A stretch of DNA of 64,000 nt from Streptomyces sp. SID13031 (GTDB lineage: Bacteria; Actinomycetota; Actinomycetes; Propionibacteriales; Kribbellaceae): NCBI RefSeq assembly GCF_010548305.1, contig NZ_JAAGLV010000005.1, positions 1 through 64,000 of the forward strand. Direction: 5' to 3'. Position 1 is the stretch's first letter; each line of letters opens with the position of its first letter. This document shows, piece after piece, positions 42,687 to 50,244 of the stretch. Made by a program: the position numbers and the translations under genes. The notes under the pieces were generated by a model. It was not told the origin of the DNA. It did not search any database and worked only from the letters and a program-made list of their open reading frames with translations.

Positions 42687-44330
42687 TCAGCTCTCCTGCT
42701 CGCCGAGTTTGTTGCGGAGGATCTTCCCCGTCGCGTTGCGGGGGAGGTCCTCCACGAGCACGACCTTGCGGGGCGCCTTGTACCGCGCGAGGTTGGCGCG
42801 GACGTGCTGGATCAGCTCGTCCTCGGTCACCTCTGCGTTCGGTACGACGTACGCGACCAGGCGCTGACCGAACTCCTCATCCGGTACGCCGACCACCACC
42901 GCCTCGACGACGTGCGGGTGACTCATCAAGCAGTCCTCGACCTCGACCGGGTACACGTTCTCGCCACCCGACACGATCATGTCGTCCTCGCGACCGTCCA
43001 CGAACAACCGCCCGGCGGCGTCGAGATGCCCCAGGTCGCCCGTGCTCATCCGCCCGTCGACGACCGTCTTGCTGCTGCCGTCCGAGTAGCCGCCGAAGAC
43101 GAGCCCGCCACCCGCGAAGATCCGGCCGGTCACTCCGGTCGCGACCGGCTGGTCGTCATCGCCGAGGATCCGCACCGTACTCCCGAGGCAGGGCCGCCCG
43201 ACGGTGCCCGGCGCCTCGATCAGATCGCGCGAGGTCGCCATCGTCGCGATTCCGATCTCACTGGACCCATAGGCATCACACAGCACCGGACCGAACTGCG
43301 CGATGAACCGCTCGGCCAGTGCCGGTCCCAAGGCGGCTGCGCCCGAGATCACCGCCCGAAGAGAGCGCAGATCATGCTCGGCGATCGCGGCCGGTCCGAC
43401 GTCGAGCATCCGCTGCAACATCACCGGTACTGCGACGATCGCGCCGGCCCGGTTGGTGTCGACCGACGCGAGCACCGCGGCCGCGTCGTACCGGCGGGCC
43501 AGGACCAGCGGGGAGCCGAGGAACAACGCGAGCATCGAGTTCAGCAGACCCAGCCCGTGGAACAGCGGCGGGCAGATCACCATCGGCTCACCGGCGCGCA
43601 ATCCGATCCGGTTGAGCGTGCTCGCGGTGAGGCCGGCCAGACCCCACGCGGTCGGTGCTCTCGGGGCTGCCTTGGGAGCGCCCGTGGTCCCAGAGGTGAG
43701 AATGGTGATGTGACCGGGCTTGTCGGGTCTCGGCGCCTCCGGTGCATCACTGTCGGCGAGTTGGTCGAGCGTCACCTCGCCATTGCCCCAAGCCACCACG
43801 CTCGGCAGGTCGCCCACTGCGTCGGCGAACTCCTCATCGTGGATCAGGAGATCCGGCCGGTGCCGCTCCAGCACACTCTTGAGCTGCGGCGGCGCGAACT
43901 CGGTGTTGACGAACAAGACATCGGCGCCCAGTCGCGAGGCAGCCAGGGTCGCCTCGAGGAACCACCGATGATTGCGGCACAGCACCGCAACCTTGCTCCC
44001 GGCAACAATCCCGTACTGCGCCCGCAGCGCGGCCGCCTGGCGCGAACACCGTCGATCCAGTTCGCGGTAGCTGATCGTGCCGCGCTCGTCGATCACCGCG
44101 GGCTGGTCGGGAAACCGGATCGCGGCGATCGCGCCGAGCGCCGCCATCGACTGACCCCACTGGCGCAACGCCCGCTCGATCGGCACCAGGTGCGCCGGCC
44201 GCGCTGAACGCCACACGCCTGACTTGATCAGGGCGACCGAGACGCCGCTGAGCTCACCGGCGGCGTGCACCAGCCAATCGGGCGGTCGCATCGGCCCGAT
44301 CGGTCGTGGTGCCAACCGCCGCGGTCTCAT
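42687..44330 (-). CDS. Acyl-CoA synthetase (AMP-forming)
   Basis: A 547-residue ANL-superfamily ligase that adenylates a carboxylic acid and joins it to CoA. The P-loop is ITILTSGTTGAPKAAPR (unusual after the Lys, where most have GV), A5 is DAYGSSEIG, the Asp of the hinge region is in RMSTGDLGHLD, and the A10 catalytic Lys is in PRNATGKILRNKL. A basic extension precedes the usual N-terminus. Its gene starts 16 bp after the SDR stop, one operon with 44347 and 45241 genes. Confidence 0.92.
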   Translation of the reverse strand: MRPRRLAPRPIGPMRPPDWLVHAAGELSGVSVALIKSGVWRSARPAHLVPIERALRQWGQSMAALGAIAAIRFPDQPAVIDERGTISYRELDRRCSRQAAALRAQYGIVAGSKVAVLCRNHRWFLEATLAASRLGADVLFVNTEFAPPQLKSVLERHRPDLLIHDEEFADAVGDLPSVVAWGNGEVTLDQLADSDAPEAPRPDKPGHITILTSGTTGAPKAAPRAPTAWGLAGLTASTLNRIGLRAGEPMVICPPLFHGLGLLNSMLALFLGSPLVLARRYDAAAVLASVDTNRAGAIVAVPVMLQRMLDVGPAAIAEHDLRSLRAVISGAAALGPALAERFIAQFGPVLCDAYGSSEIGIATMATSRDLIEAPGTVGRPCLGSTVRILGDDDQPVATGVTGRIFAGGGLVFGGYSDGSSKTVVDGRMSTGDLGHLDAAGRLFVDGREDDMIVSGGENVYPVEVEDCLMSHPHVVEAVVVGVPDEEFGQRLVAYVVPNAEVTEDELIQHVRANLARYKAPRKVVLVEDLPRNATGKILRNKLGEQES

Positions 44331-44346
44331 CAGTCGGCCCGGGTCG

Positions 44347-45231
44347 TCACTGGTCGTCCTTGCGGGCCCGGTTCGTCAGCCGGAAGTACTGCTCGAACAG
44401 CCGGTCGGTCGGCACCCGGAAGAGGTTGCCCAAGGCGTCGGCCGGCCGGACGAACGGCGGCGTGATGTTGTGCGGCCGGTCGGCGACGGCGGAGCAGACC
44501 TGATCGGCGGCCTGCTCCGGACTCAAACCGGGCAGGCTGTTCAGCTCGGGTGTCGGTGAGCTCATCCGGGTGTGGACCAGCCCCATGTAGACGGTCGAGG
44601 TGGTCACCCCGTCGTCGCGCACCTCCTGCGAAACGCACCGCAACCACATGTCGAACGCACTCTTCGACGCCAGGTACGCCGACCAGCGGGCGAGTGGTGG
44701 AGTCCGCACTCCGGCGGTCGACACGTTCACGATGTGGCCGGAGCCGCGCTCGCGCATGGACGGCAACAGCTCCAGGACGAGCTTGGCCGGGCCGAGGTAG
44801 TTGACCGAGTTCGTCCGCTCGATGTCGTGGAAGCGCTGGTAGGAGTCCGCGACCGATCGCCGGATCGACTTACCTGCGTTGCTGACCAGCACGTCGACGT
44901 GCCCGTGCTCGGCCAGCACCTTCGCCACGACTGCCTCGATCGCTGCCGGGTCGGCCAGGTTCGCCGGGTAGACGAAGGCCTTGCCACCGGCTGCCCGGAT
45001 CTCTTCGGCGACGATCTCGAGCTGCTCGGCCGTCCGCGCCAGGAGCAGCACGGTCGCACCGGCGCGCGCCAGCCGCTTGGCGGTCGCCTCGCCGATCCCG
45101 TACGACGAGCCCGTCACCAGCACGACCTTGCCGCGGACGGCGAACTCCAGCCGGTCGTCGGGGATCCTGGATCGCCCGTTGGTCAACGCGACGAGCAGGG
45201 GCCAGCCGAACGGACGCTTCCCGGTCTCCAT
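44347..45231 (-). CDS. SDR-family oxidoreductase
   Basis: A 294-residue short-chain dehydrogenase. Cofactor motif TGSSYGIGEA, structural NAG in LVSNAGKSI, catalytic Ser in VNVSTAG and Tyr-Lys in YLASKSAFD are intact. The C-terminal tail after residue 240 is longer than in minimal SDRs. It is often seen next to AMP-ligases in lipid or terpene degradation clusters. ATG 45231; nine bp after the hydrolase gene. Confidence 0.92.
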   Translation of the reverse strand: METGKRPFGWPLLVALTNGRSRIPDDRLEFAVRGKVVLVTGSSYGIGEATAKRLARAGATVLLLARTAEQLEIVAEEIRAAGGKAFVYPANLADPAAIEAVVAKVLAEHGHVDVLVSNAGKSIRRSVADSYQRFHDIERTNSVNYLGPAKLVLELLPSMRERGSGHIVNVSTAGVRTPPLARWSAYLASKSAFDMWLRCVSQEVRDDGVTTSTVYMGLVHTRMSSPTPELNSLPGLSPEQAADQVCSAVADRPHNITPPFVRPADALGNLFRVPTDRLFEQYFRLTNRARKDDQ

Positions 45232-45240
45232 ACCTCGACA

Positions 45241-46044
45241 TTACCGACTGGTAGGCGCGCTGGCGATCCGCTCCAGCCAGTCGGCGATCAGGACCGCGAA
45301 CAGCGCGGGTTGCTCGAACTGGAGATTGTGGCCCGCGCGGTCGAGCACGGCGTACGAGGCGCGGGGGTAGTGGGGGAGCAGCGAGTACTGATCCTCGAAC
45401 CCGGTGATGGAGTCCTGGTGGCCGCAGAGGATGAGCGAGGGGCGGGTGTAGATCGGGCCGCTCTCGGGCGCGATCGTGAGCGCCCAGCTCTTGCGGATGC
45501 GGTCCATCGCCTCGACGTCGGCCGCGTTCAGCCCTGGCTCGACGTCTCGTTGGTACCGCCTGAGTGTGTCCGCCGTCTGCAGCACGGCCATCCCGGCGAA
45601 TTCCTCGACCTGCTCTGGGGTGAGGGTCGCGACGACGGCCGGGTCGCACTCCAGCGTGACGTGGTCGGGCACGGTCCGGTCGGCCTGCTCCAGGGCGACC
45701 CCGATCGGGCAGATGAGCCCGAGACCGAGGATCTGGCCGGGCCGTTCGGCGACCAGGCCACGCGCCAGGTAACCACCGTACGACTCGCCGATCAGGACGA
45801 AGGGCTCGGCGCCGATCTCGTCGTCGATGAACTCCCGCAGCGCGGCCATGATGCCGTCGGAGCTGTCGATGTCGCCGGCTGGGCTCTGGCCCATCGCGGG
45901 GAGGTCCGGGTAGAGCCGCCGGTAGCCGGGACGGTCCGCGAAGATCGGCTCCAGGCAACCGGTCATCAACCGGTGGTCGGGGGTCCAGCCGTGCAGCGCG
46001 AGCACCGGGGTGCCTTCGCCGTAGGTGACGTGGTGAAGCGCCAT
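45241..46044 (-). CDS. Alpha/beta hydrolase
   Basis: A 267-residue alpha/beta-fold hydrolase. It has the oxyanion HGW motif (VLALHGWTPDH), the nucleophile elbow LIGESYGGYLA, an acid-bearing LILCGHQDSITG and the catalytic His in RAGHNLQFE. Ester, lactone or C-C bond hydrolysis is possible. First gene of the three-gene minus-strand operon facing the P450 operon. ATG 46044 lies 31 bp from the divergent peptidase start at 46076, so the promoters overlap closely. Confidence 0.9.
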   Translation of the reverse strand: MALHHVTYGEGTPVLALHGWTPDHRLMTGCLEPIFADRPGYRRLYPDLPAMGQSPAGDIDSSDGIMAALREFIDDEIGAEPFVLIGESYGGYLARGLVAERPGQILGLGLICPIGVALEQADRTVPDHVTLECDPAVVATLTPEQVEEFAGMAVLQTADTLRRYQRDVEPGLNAADVEAMDRIRKSWALTIAPESGPIYTRPSLILCGHQDSITGFEDQYSLLPHYPRASYAVLDRAGHNLQFEQPALFAVLIADWLERIASAPTSR

Positions 46045-46075
46045 CGTGATGCCCTCTCGCAGTACCGTCGAACCC

Positions 46076-47203
46076 ATGTCACGTCGATCCTCGCACCTGC
46101 CTCCGACAGATTCCGCCGTACTGCGCGCCCGGTTGGAGCGCGCCCGAGAAGCCGCCGCCGGCACCGGGTTGCTGATCGCCCCGGGCTCCGATCTGCGGTA
46201 CCTGCTCGGCCGTGAAGGCGGTTCGCACGAACGCCTCACCACCCTCGTCATCCCCGCCGACGGGCCGCCTGCTCTCGTAGTACCGAAGCTGGAAGCGCCT
46301 GGGTACGCAGACGTCCCGACCGCCGAGCTCGGCGTCGAGATCGTCACGTGGGTCGACGGCGACGACCCGTACGCCGTGGCCGCGGACCTGCTCGGCAAGC
46401 CCGATCGCGTGGCGGTCAGCGACTTCACCCCGGCGTTGCACGTGCTCGCGATGCGGGCGGCGATGCCCGGCGTGGAGCAGATGCTCGCCGGACCGATCGT
46501 GCGGGAGCTGCGGATGCGCAAGGACGCGGCCGAGGTCGATGCCCTGCGCAAGGCGGGCGCCGCGATCGATCGGGTGCACGCGCGGGTCGGCGAGTGGCTG
46601 CGGGCCGGGCGGACGGAGGCGGAGGTCGGCGCGGACATCGCCGCGGCCATCGTCGAGGAAGGGCACCTCGCGGCCGAGTTCGTGATCGTCGGAAGTGGCC
46701 CGAACGGCGCGAGCCCGCATCACTCGCTGTCGGATCGTGTGATCGAGTCGGGCGATGTTGTCGTGGTCGACATCGGCGGGCCGGTCCCCGAGGGGTACAA
46801 CTCGGACTCCACCCGGACGTACGCCGTCGGCGAACCGCGTGACGCGGATGTCGCTTCGACGTACGAAGTACTGCGGCTGGCTCAGCAAGCGGCGGTCGAT
46901 GCTGTGCGCCCAGGTGTCAGCGCGGAGTCGATCGACGCCGCGGCGCGCGAGGTGATCGCGGCTGCGGGGTTCGGTGAGTTCTTTATCCACAGGACCGGAC
47001 ATGGGATCGGGCTCGACGTGCACGAAGAGCCGTACATTGTCAGTGGAAACGCGCTGATTCTCGAACCAGGCATGGCGTTCAGCATCGAGCCGGGGATTTA
47101 CCAGCCGGGTCGGTGGGGCGCCCGGATCGAGGACATCGTCGTCGTCACCGCAGACGGTGTGGAGTCGGTCAACCAGCGTCCGCACGAGCTGGTGATCCTC
47201 TGA
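46076..47203 (+). CDS. M24-family Xaa-Pro peptidase
   Basis: A 375-residue pita-bread metallopeptidase of the aminopeptidase P/prolidase group. The five metal ligands are visible: Asp in VVVDIGG, Asp in NSDSTRT, His in TGHGIGLDVHE, Glu in LEPGMAFSIEPG and Glu in ARIEDIV. The N-terminal creatinase-like domain has GSDLRYLLGREGGSHERLT. It removes N-terminal residues ahead of proline, in the cytoplasm. ATG 46076. Confidence 0.92.
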   Translation: MSRRSSHLPPTDSAVLRARLERAREAAAGTGLLIAPGSDLRYLLGREGGSHERLTTLVIPADGPPALVVPKLEAPGYADVPTAELGVEIVTWVDGDDPYAVAADLLGKPDRVAVSDFTPALHVLAMRAAMPGVEQMLAGPIVRELRMRKDAAEVDALRKAGAAIDRVHARVGEWLRAGRTEAEVGADIAAAIVEEGHLAAEFVIVGSGPNGASPHHSLSDRVIESGDVVVVDIGGPVPEGYNSDSTRTYAVGEPRDADVASTYEVLRLAQQAAVDAVRPGVSAESIDAAAREVIAAAGFGEFFIHRTGHGIGLDVHEEPYIVSGNALILEPGMAFSIEPGIYQPGRWGARIEDIVVVTADGVESVNQRPHELVIL

Positions 47204-47239
47204 CCTGACCGGGGCGGTGGGGCAGACATAGCCACAGAG

Positions 47240-48214
47240 TCAACTGGCGCGGAAAGTCTTGCGGTAGGCGAGTGGTGGGATGCCGACCTCGCTGCGGAGG
47301 TGATGCCGGAGCGAGGCCGCTGTGCCCAGGCCGGCTGCCTCGGCAATGCGCTCGACTGAGAGGTCGGTCGTCTCGAGGAGGTGGCAGGCGTGCCGGACGC
47401 GTTGCTGAAGGAGCCAGTTGCCCGGCGACTGGCCGGTCTCGGCCTTGAAGCGGCGGCTGAAGGTGCGCACGCTCATCCGGGACCGCGCGGCCATCGCACC
47501 AAGGGTGATCTCCTGATCGAGTCGCTCGAGCACCCACGCTCGCGTGGGCGCAGTACCGTCGGTGCCTTCGTCCGGTACGACGCGGTCGATGAACTGTGAT
47601 TGACCGCCGTCACGCCACGGCGCCACCACGCAGTGCCGGGCGGCCTTGTTGGCGACCTCGCTGCCGAAGTCGCGGCGGATCAGGTGCAGGCACAGGTCCA
47701 GGCCGGCCGCTAGTCCGGCCGAAGTGATGATGTCGCCGTCGTCGATGAAGAGCAGGTCCTCGTCGAGCAGCACCTTCGGATAGAGCGCGCGGAACAGGTC
47801 GGCGCGCTGCCAGTGCGTCGTCGCGGGCCGGCCATCGAGAAGACCGGCGGCGGCGAGCACGAAGGCCCCGGTGCAGATCGAGGCGATCCTGGTGCCGGGC
47901 CGGATCGTGGCGAGTGCTGCGGCCAGGTCGTCGGGCAGGGTGCCTTCGTGCCGCGGCTGCGGGATGTAGGTCCCTGGGATGATCACCGTGTCTGCTTCGG
48001 CCAGCGCTTCCGGGCCGTGGTCGGGGATCAGGCTGAACCCGATTCCGGCGCGGATCGGGGCTGTCCGCAGTCCACAGATCTTGACGTCGTACAGGTGGGT
48101 GCCGTCGGCCGTGGTGGCCTCGCGGAGCACTGTCGGGGGAATGGTCAGGTCGAAGCCGACGACGGGCTCCAGGGCCAGTACTGCGACCTTGTGCGGTGTG
48201 ATGTGGGGACCCAT
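47240..48214 (-). CDS. GlxA-type AraC regulator with DJ-1/PfpI domain
   Basis: A 324-residue regulator: an N-terminal DJ-1/PfpI-like domain with the Cys elbow ASICTGAFVLAAAGLLDGR, and a C-terminal pair of AraC HTH motifs (ITLGAMAARSRMSVRTFSRRF and VERIAEAAGLGTAASLRHHL). Such regulators sense small metabolites; the ligand is unknown. ATG 48214 chosen; ATG 48232 is possible and would lie inside a 13-bp palindrome. It is divergent from the MFS transporter, its likely target. Confidence 0.9.
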   Translation of the reverse strand: MGPHITPHKVAVLALEPVVGFDLTIPPTVLREATTADGTHLYDVKICGLRTAPIRAGIGFSLIPDHGPEALAEADTVIIPGTYIPQPRHEGTLPDDLAAALATIRPGTRIASICTGAFVLAAAGLLDGRPATTHWQRADLFRALYPKVLLDEDLLFIDDGDIITSAGLAAGLDLCLHLIRRDFGSEVANKAARHCVVAPWRDGGQSQFIDRVVPDEGTDGTAPTRAWVLERLDQEITLGAMAARSRMSVRTFSRRFKAETGQSPGNWLLQQRVRHACHLLETTDLSVERIAEAAGLGTAASLRHHLRSEVGIPPLAYRKTFRAS

Positions 48215-48225
48215 GGCCACATCTT

Positions 48226-48238
48226 GACACATGGTGTC
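48226..48238. promoter_or_regulatory. 13-bp palindrome at the divergent GlxA/MFS promoter
   Basis: GACAC, ATG, GTGTC forms a perfect 5-bp inverted repeat within TTGACACATGG, between the genes starting at 48214 and 48285. TTGACA here could also be the -35 of the transporter gene, though I see no good -10. Confidence 0.35.
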
Positions 48239-48284
48239 GTTCTGGCCACTGGTTCGGCGAAGAATTCTCCCGCACACTCGCCTG

Positions 48285-49562
48285 GTGACAGAGATTCTGG
48301 AGAAGAAGACGGCCCGGCGGCGGTTGCACCGCGCCTGGCCCGTCGCTGCCGTCGGCTTCATCACCTTGATCGGCGCTGCCGGCTTCCGGTCCGTACCGAG
48401 CGTGCTGCTCGACCCGTTGCACGAGGAGTTCGGCTGGTCGCACGCGACGATCTCGTCGGCGGTATCGATCAACCTGCTGCTGTACGGCCTGATCTCGCCG
48501 TTCGCCGCCGCGTTGATGGACCGGCTCGGGCTGCGCAAGGTGGTCAGCGGCGCGCTGGTACTGATCGCGCTCGGCAGTGGTCTGACCATTTTCATGAACT
48601 CGTCCTGGCAACTGCTGCTCTGTTGGGGGCTGCTCGTCGGCGTCGGTACCGGGTCCATGTCGATGACGTTCGTCGCGACGATCACGGGACGCTGGTTTGT
48701 GGAGCGCCGTGGACTGGTCACCGGCATCCTGACCGCCGCCGGTGCGACTGGGCAGCTGGTCTTTCTTCCCCTCATCGCTCGGCTGGCGACCTCGTACGGG
48801 TGGCGGCTGCCCGCACTGGTCGCGGCTGGCGCCGCGCTGGCCGTAGTACCGCTGGTGTTGCTGTTCTTGCGTGACTACCCGAGTGATGTCGGGTTGCGGG
48901 CTTATGGCGCTCCGGAGGGGAGCACTGCCGGGCAGCGGGTCGAGGCGACCGGCAATAGCGGAGTACGGGCTCTGAGTGCGCTTTGGATGGCTATGCATCG
49001 GCCGGCGTTCTGGATGCTGGCCGGCGGATTCGCGATCTGCGGGGCGTCCACGAACGGCTTGATCGGCACTCACTTCGTGACGGCTGCTCATGATCACGGG
49101 ATGCCGCCGACCACCGCGGCCTCGTTGCTCGCCCTGGTCGGGATCTTCGATGTGGCGGGCACGATCGCGTCGGGGTGGCTGACGGACCGCTGGGATCCGC
49201 GGTATCTGCTGATCGCCTACTACTCGCTGCGCGGGCTTTCACTGCTGGTACTGCCGTCGCTGCTCGGGCCGACTGCTCAGCCGAGTGTCTGGGTGTTCAT
49301 CATCTTCTACGGGCTCGACTGGGTGGCGACCGTGCCGCCGACGGTCGCGCTGTGCCGGGAGTGGTTCGGGGTGGACGGGCCGATCGTGTTCGGCTGGGTC
49401 TTCGCCTCGCACCAGATCGGCGCGGCGATCGCGGCCACCGGCGCGGGCATGATCCGGGACGTACAGGGCAGTTACAACCTGGCCTGGTACCTCGCTGGCG
49501 GGCTGTGTGCGGCTGCCGCGTTGATGTCGGCGAGTATCGGACGCCGGATCGCCGTGGCGTGA
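48285..49562 (+). CDS. MFS transporter
   Basis: A 425-residue, twelve-helix major facilitator transporter. The MFS motif between helices 2 and 3 is DRLGLRKVV, repeated in the second half as GWLTDRWDPRYL. It resembles the oxalate/formate-antiporter or monocarboxylate-type MFS group (RSVPSVLLDPLHEEFGWSHATIS near the start), so a carboxylate or drug is possible. GTG 48285 chosen from family N-termini; no good ribosome site precedes it, so a leaderless start is possible. Confidence 0.88.
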   Translation: MTEILEKKTARRRLHRAWPVAAVGFITLIGAAGFRSVPSVLLDPLHEEFGWSHATISSAVSINLLLYGLISPFAAALMDRLGLRKVVSGALVLIALGSGLTIFMNSSWQLLLCWGLLVGVGTGSMSMTFVATITGRWFVERRGLVTGILTAAGATGQLVFLPLIARLATSYGWRLPALVAAGAALAVVPLVLLFLRDYPSDVGLRAYGAPEGSTAGQRVEATGNSGVRALSALWMAMHRPAFWMLAGGFAICGASTNGLIGTHFVTAAHDHGMPPTTAASLLALVGIFDVAGTIASGWLTDRWDPRYLLIAYYSLRGLSLLVLPSLLGPTAQPSVWVFIIFYGLDWVATVPPTVALCREWFGVDGPIVFGWVFASHQIGAAIAATGAGMIRDVQGSYNLAWYLAGGLCAAAALMSASIGRRIAVA

Positions 49563-49575
49563 TCCCTTCGGCTAG

Positions 49576-49593
49576 CCTCGACATTGGTTGAGG
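49576..49593 (+). promoter_or_regulatory. SoxR-box-like operator
   Basis: CCTCGACATTGGTTGAGG is an 18-bp near-palindrome that matches the classic SoxR box (CCTCAAGTTAACTTGAGG) at 12 of 18 positions, including both CCTC and TGAGG ends. It is 19 bp upstream of the soxR-like start at 49613, indicating autoregulation. Confidence 0.6.
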
Positions 49594-49612
49594 TTCGAGC
49601 GGAGGGCGACTA

Positions 49613-50092
49613 GTGGACAGCGAACCGGGCGAGCTCACGGTCGGCCAGCTGGCCGACCGCAGCGGGGTGGCGATCTCCGCGCTGCACTTCTACGAGCGGC
49701 AGAACCTGATCATCAGCCGCCGGACGCCGGGCAACCAGCGCCGGTACAAGCGCGACACCCTGCGCCGGGTGGCGATGATCCGGATCGCCCAGCGCGTCGG
49801 CATCCCGCTCGCCGAGGTCGCCGCGATCCTCGCCCTCCTGCCGGACAACCGCACCCCGACCCGGCAGGACTGGGAACGCATCTCCGAGTCCTGGCAAGCC
49901 GAACTGGACCGCCGCATCGTGCACCTCGAGCAACTCCGCAACGACTTCAAAGACTGCATAGGCTGCGGCTGCCTCTCCCTGGACCGCTGCGCTCTGGCCA
50001 ACCCCTACGACACCCTTTCCACTCGAGGTCCCGGCCCGCAACGCCTGGTAGACCCCGCCGGCACCCCTTGCCACCCCGCCGGCTGCCGCTGA
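49613..50092 (+). CDS. soxR: SoxR-type redox-sensing MerR regulator
   Basis: A 159-residue MerR-family regulator with the HTH (LTVGQLADRSGVAISALHFY) and, after the dimerisation helix, the SoxR cluster motif CIGCGCLSLDRC (C-x2-C-x-C-x5-C) that holds a [2Fe-2S] centre oxidised by redox-cycling compounds. The C-terminal tail after residue 135 is longer than in E. coli SoxR. GTG 49613 start. A SoxR-box-like palindrome lies just upstream. The MFS gene before it ends 50 bp away and may be a functional partner. Confidence 0.93.
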   Translation: MDSEPGELTVGQLADRSGVAISALHFYERQNLIISRRTPGNQRRYKRDTLRRVAMIRIAQRVGIPLAEVAAILALLPDNRTPTRQDWERISESWQAELDRRIVHLEQLRNDFKDCIGCGCLSLDRCALANPYDTLSTRGPGPQRLVDPAGTPCHPAGCR

Positions 50093-50244
50093 CCCACCGC
50101 AGCGCGCCCCAACCCTCCCGCGGCATTTCGGCGGTTAACCGCCGAATGTGGTTGGGGAGGGAGGTGGGGTTGCTCGGGTGGGTTTTCCACAGGGGGCTGG
50201 TGGGGGCGCGCGGGGTGGGGGTGGTGGCGTCTAGGGTCGGTGGC

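Noticed and set aside
50093..50244. N-terminal extension of the RecQ-like protein from upstream open frame
   Set aside because: The frame is open far upstream and through the soxR-like gene, but the extra sequence is proline/arginine-rich with no family match; the ATG at 50245 fits helicase N-termini.
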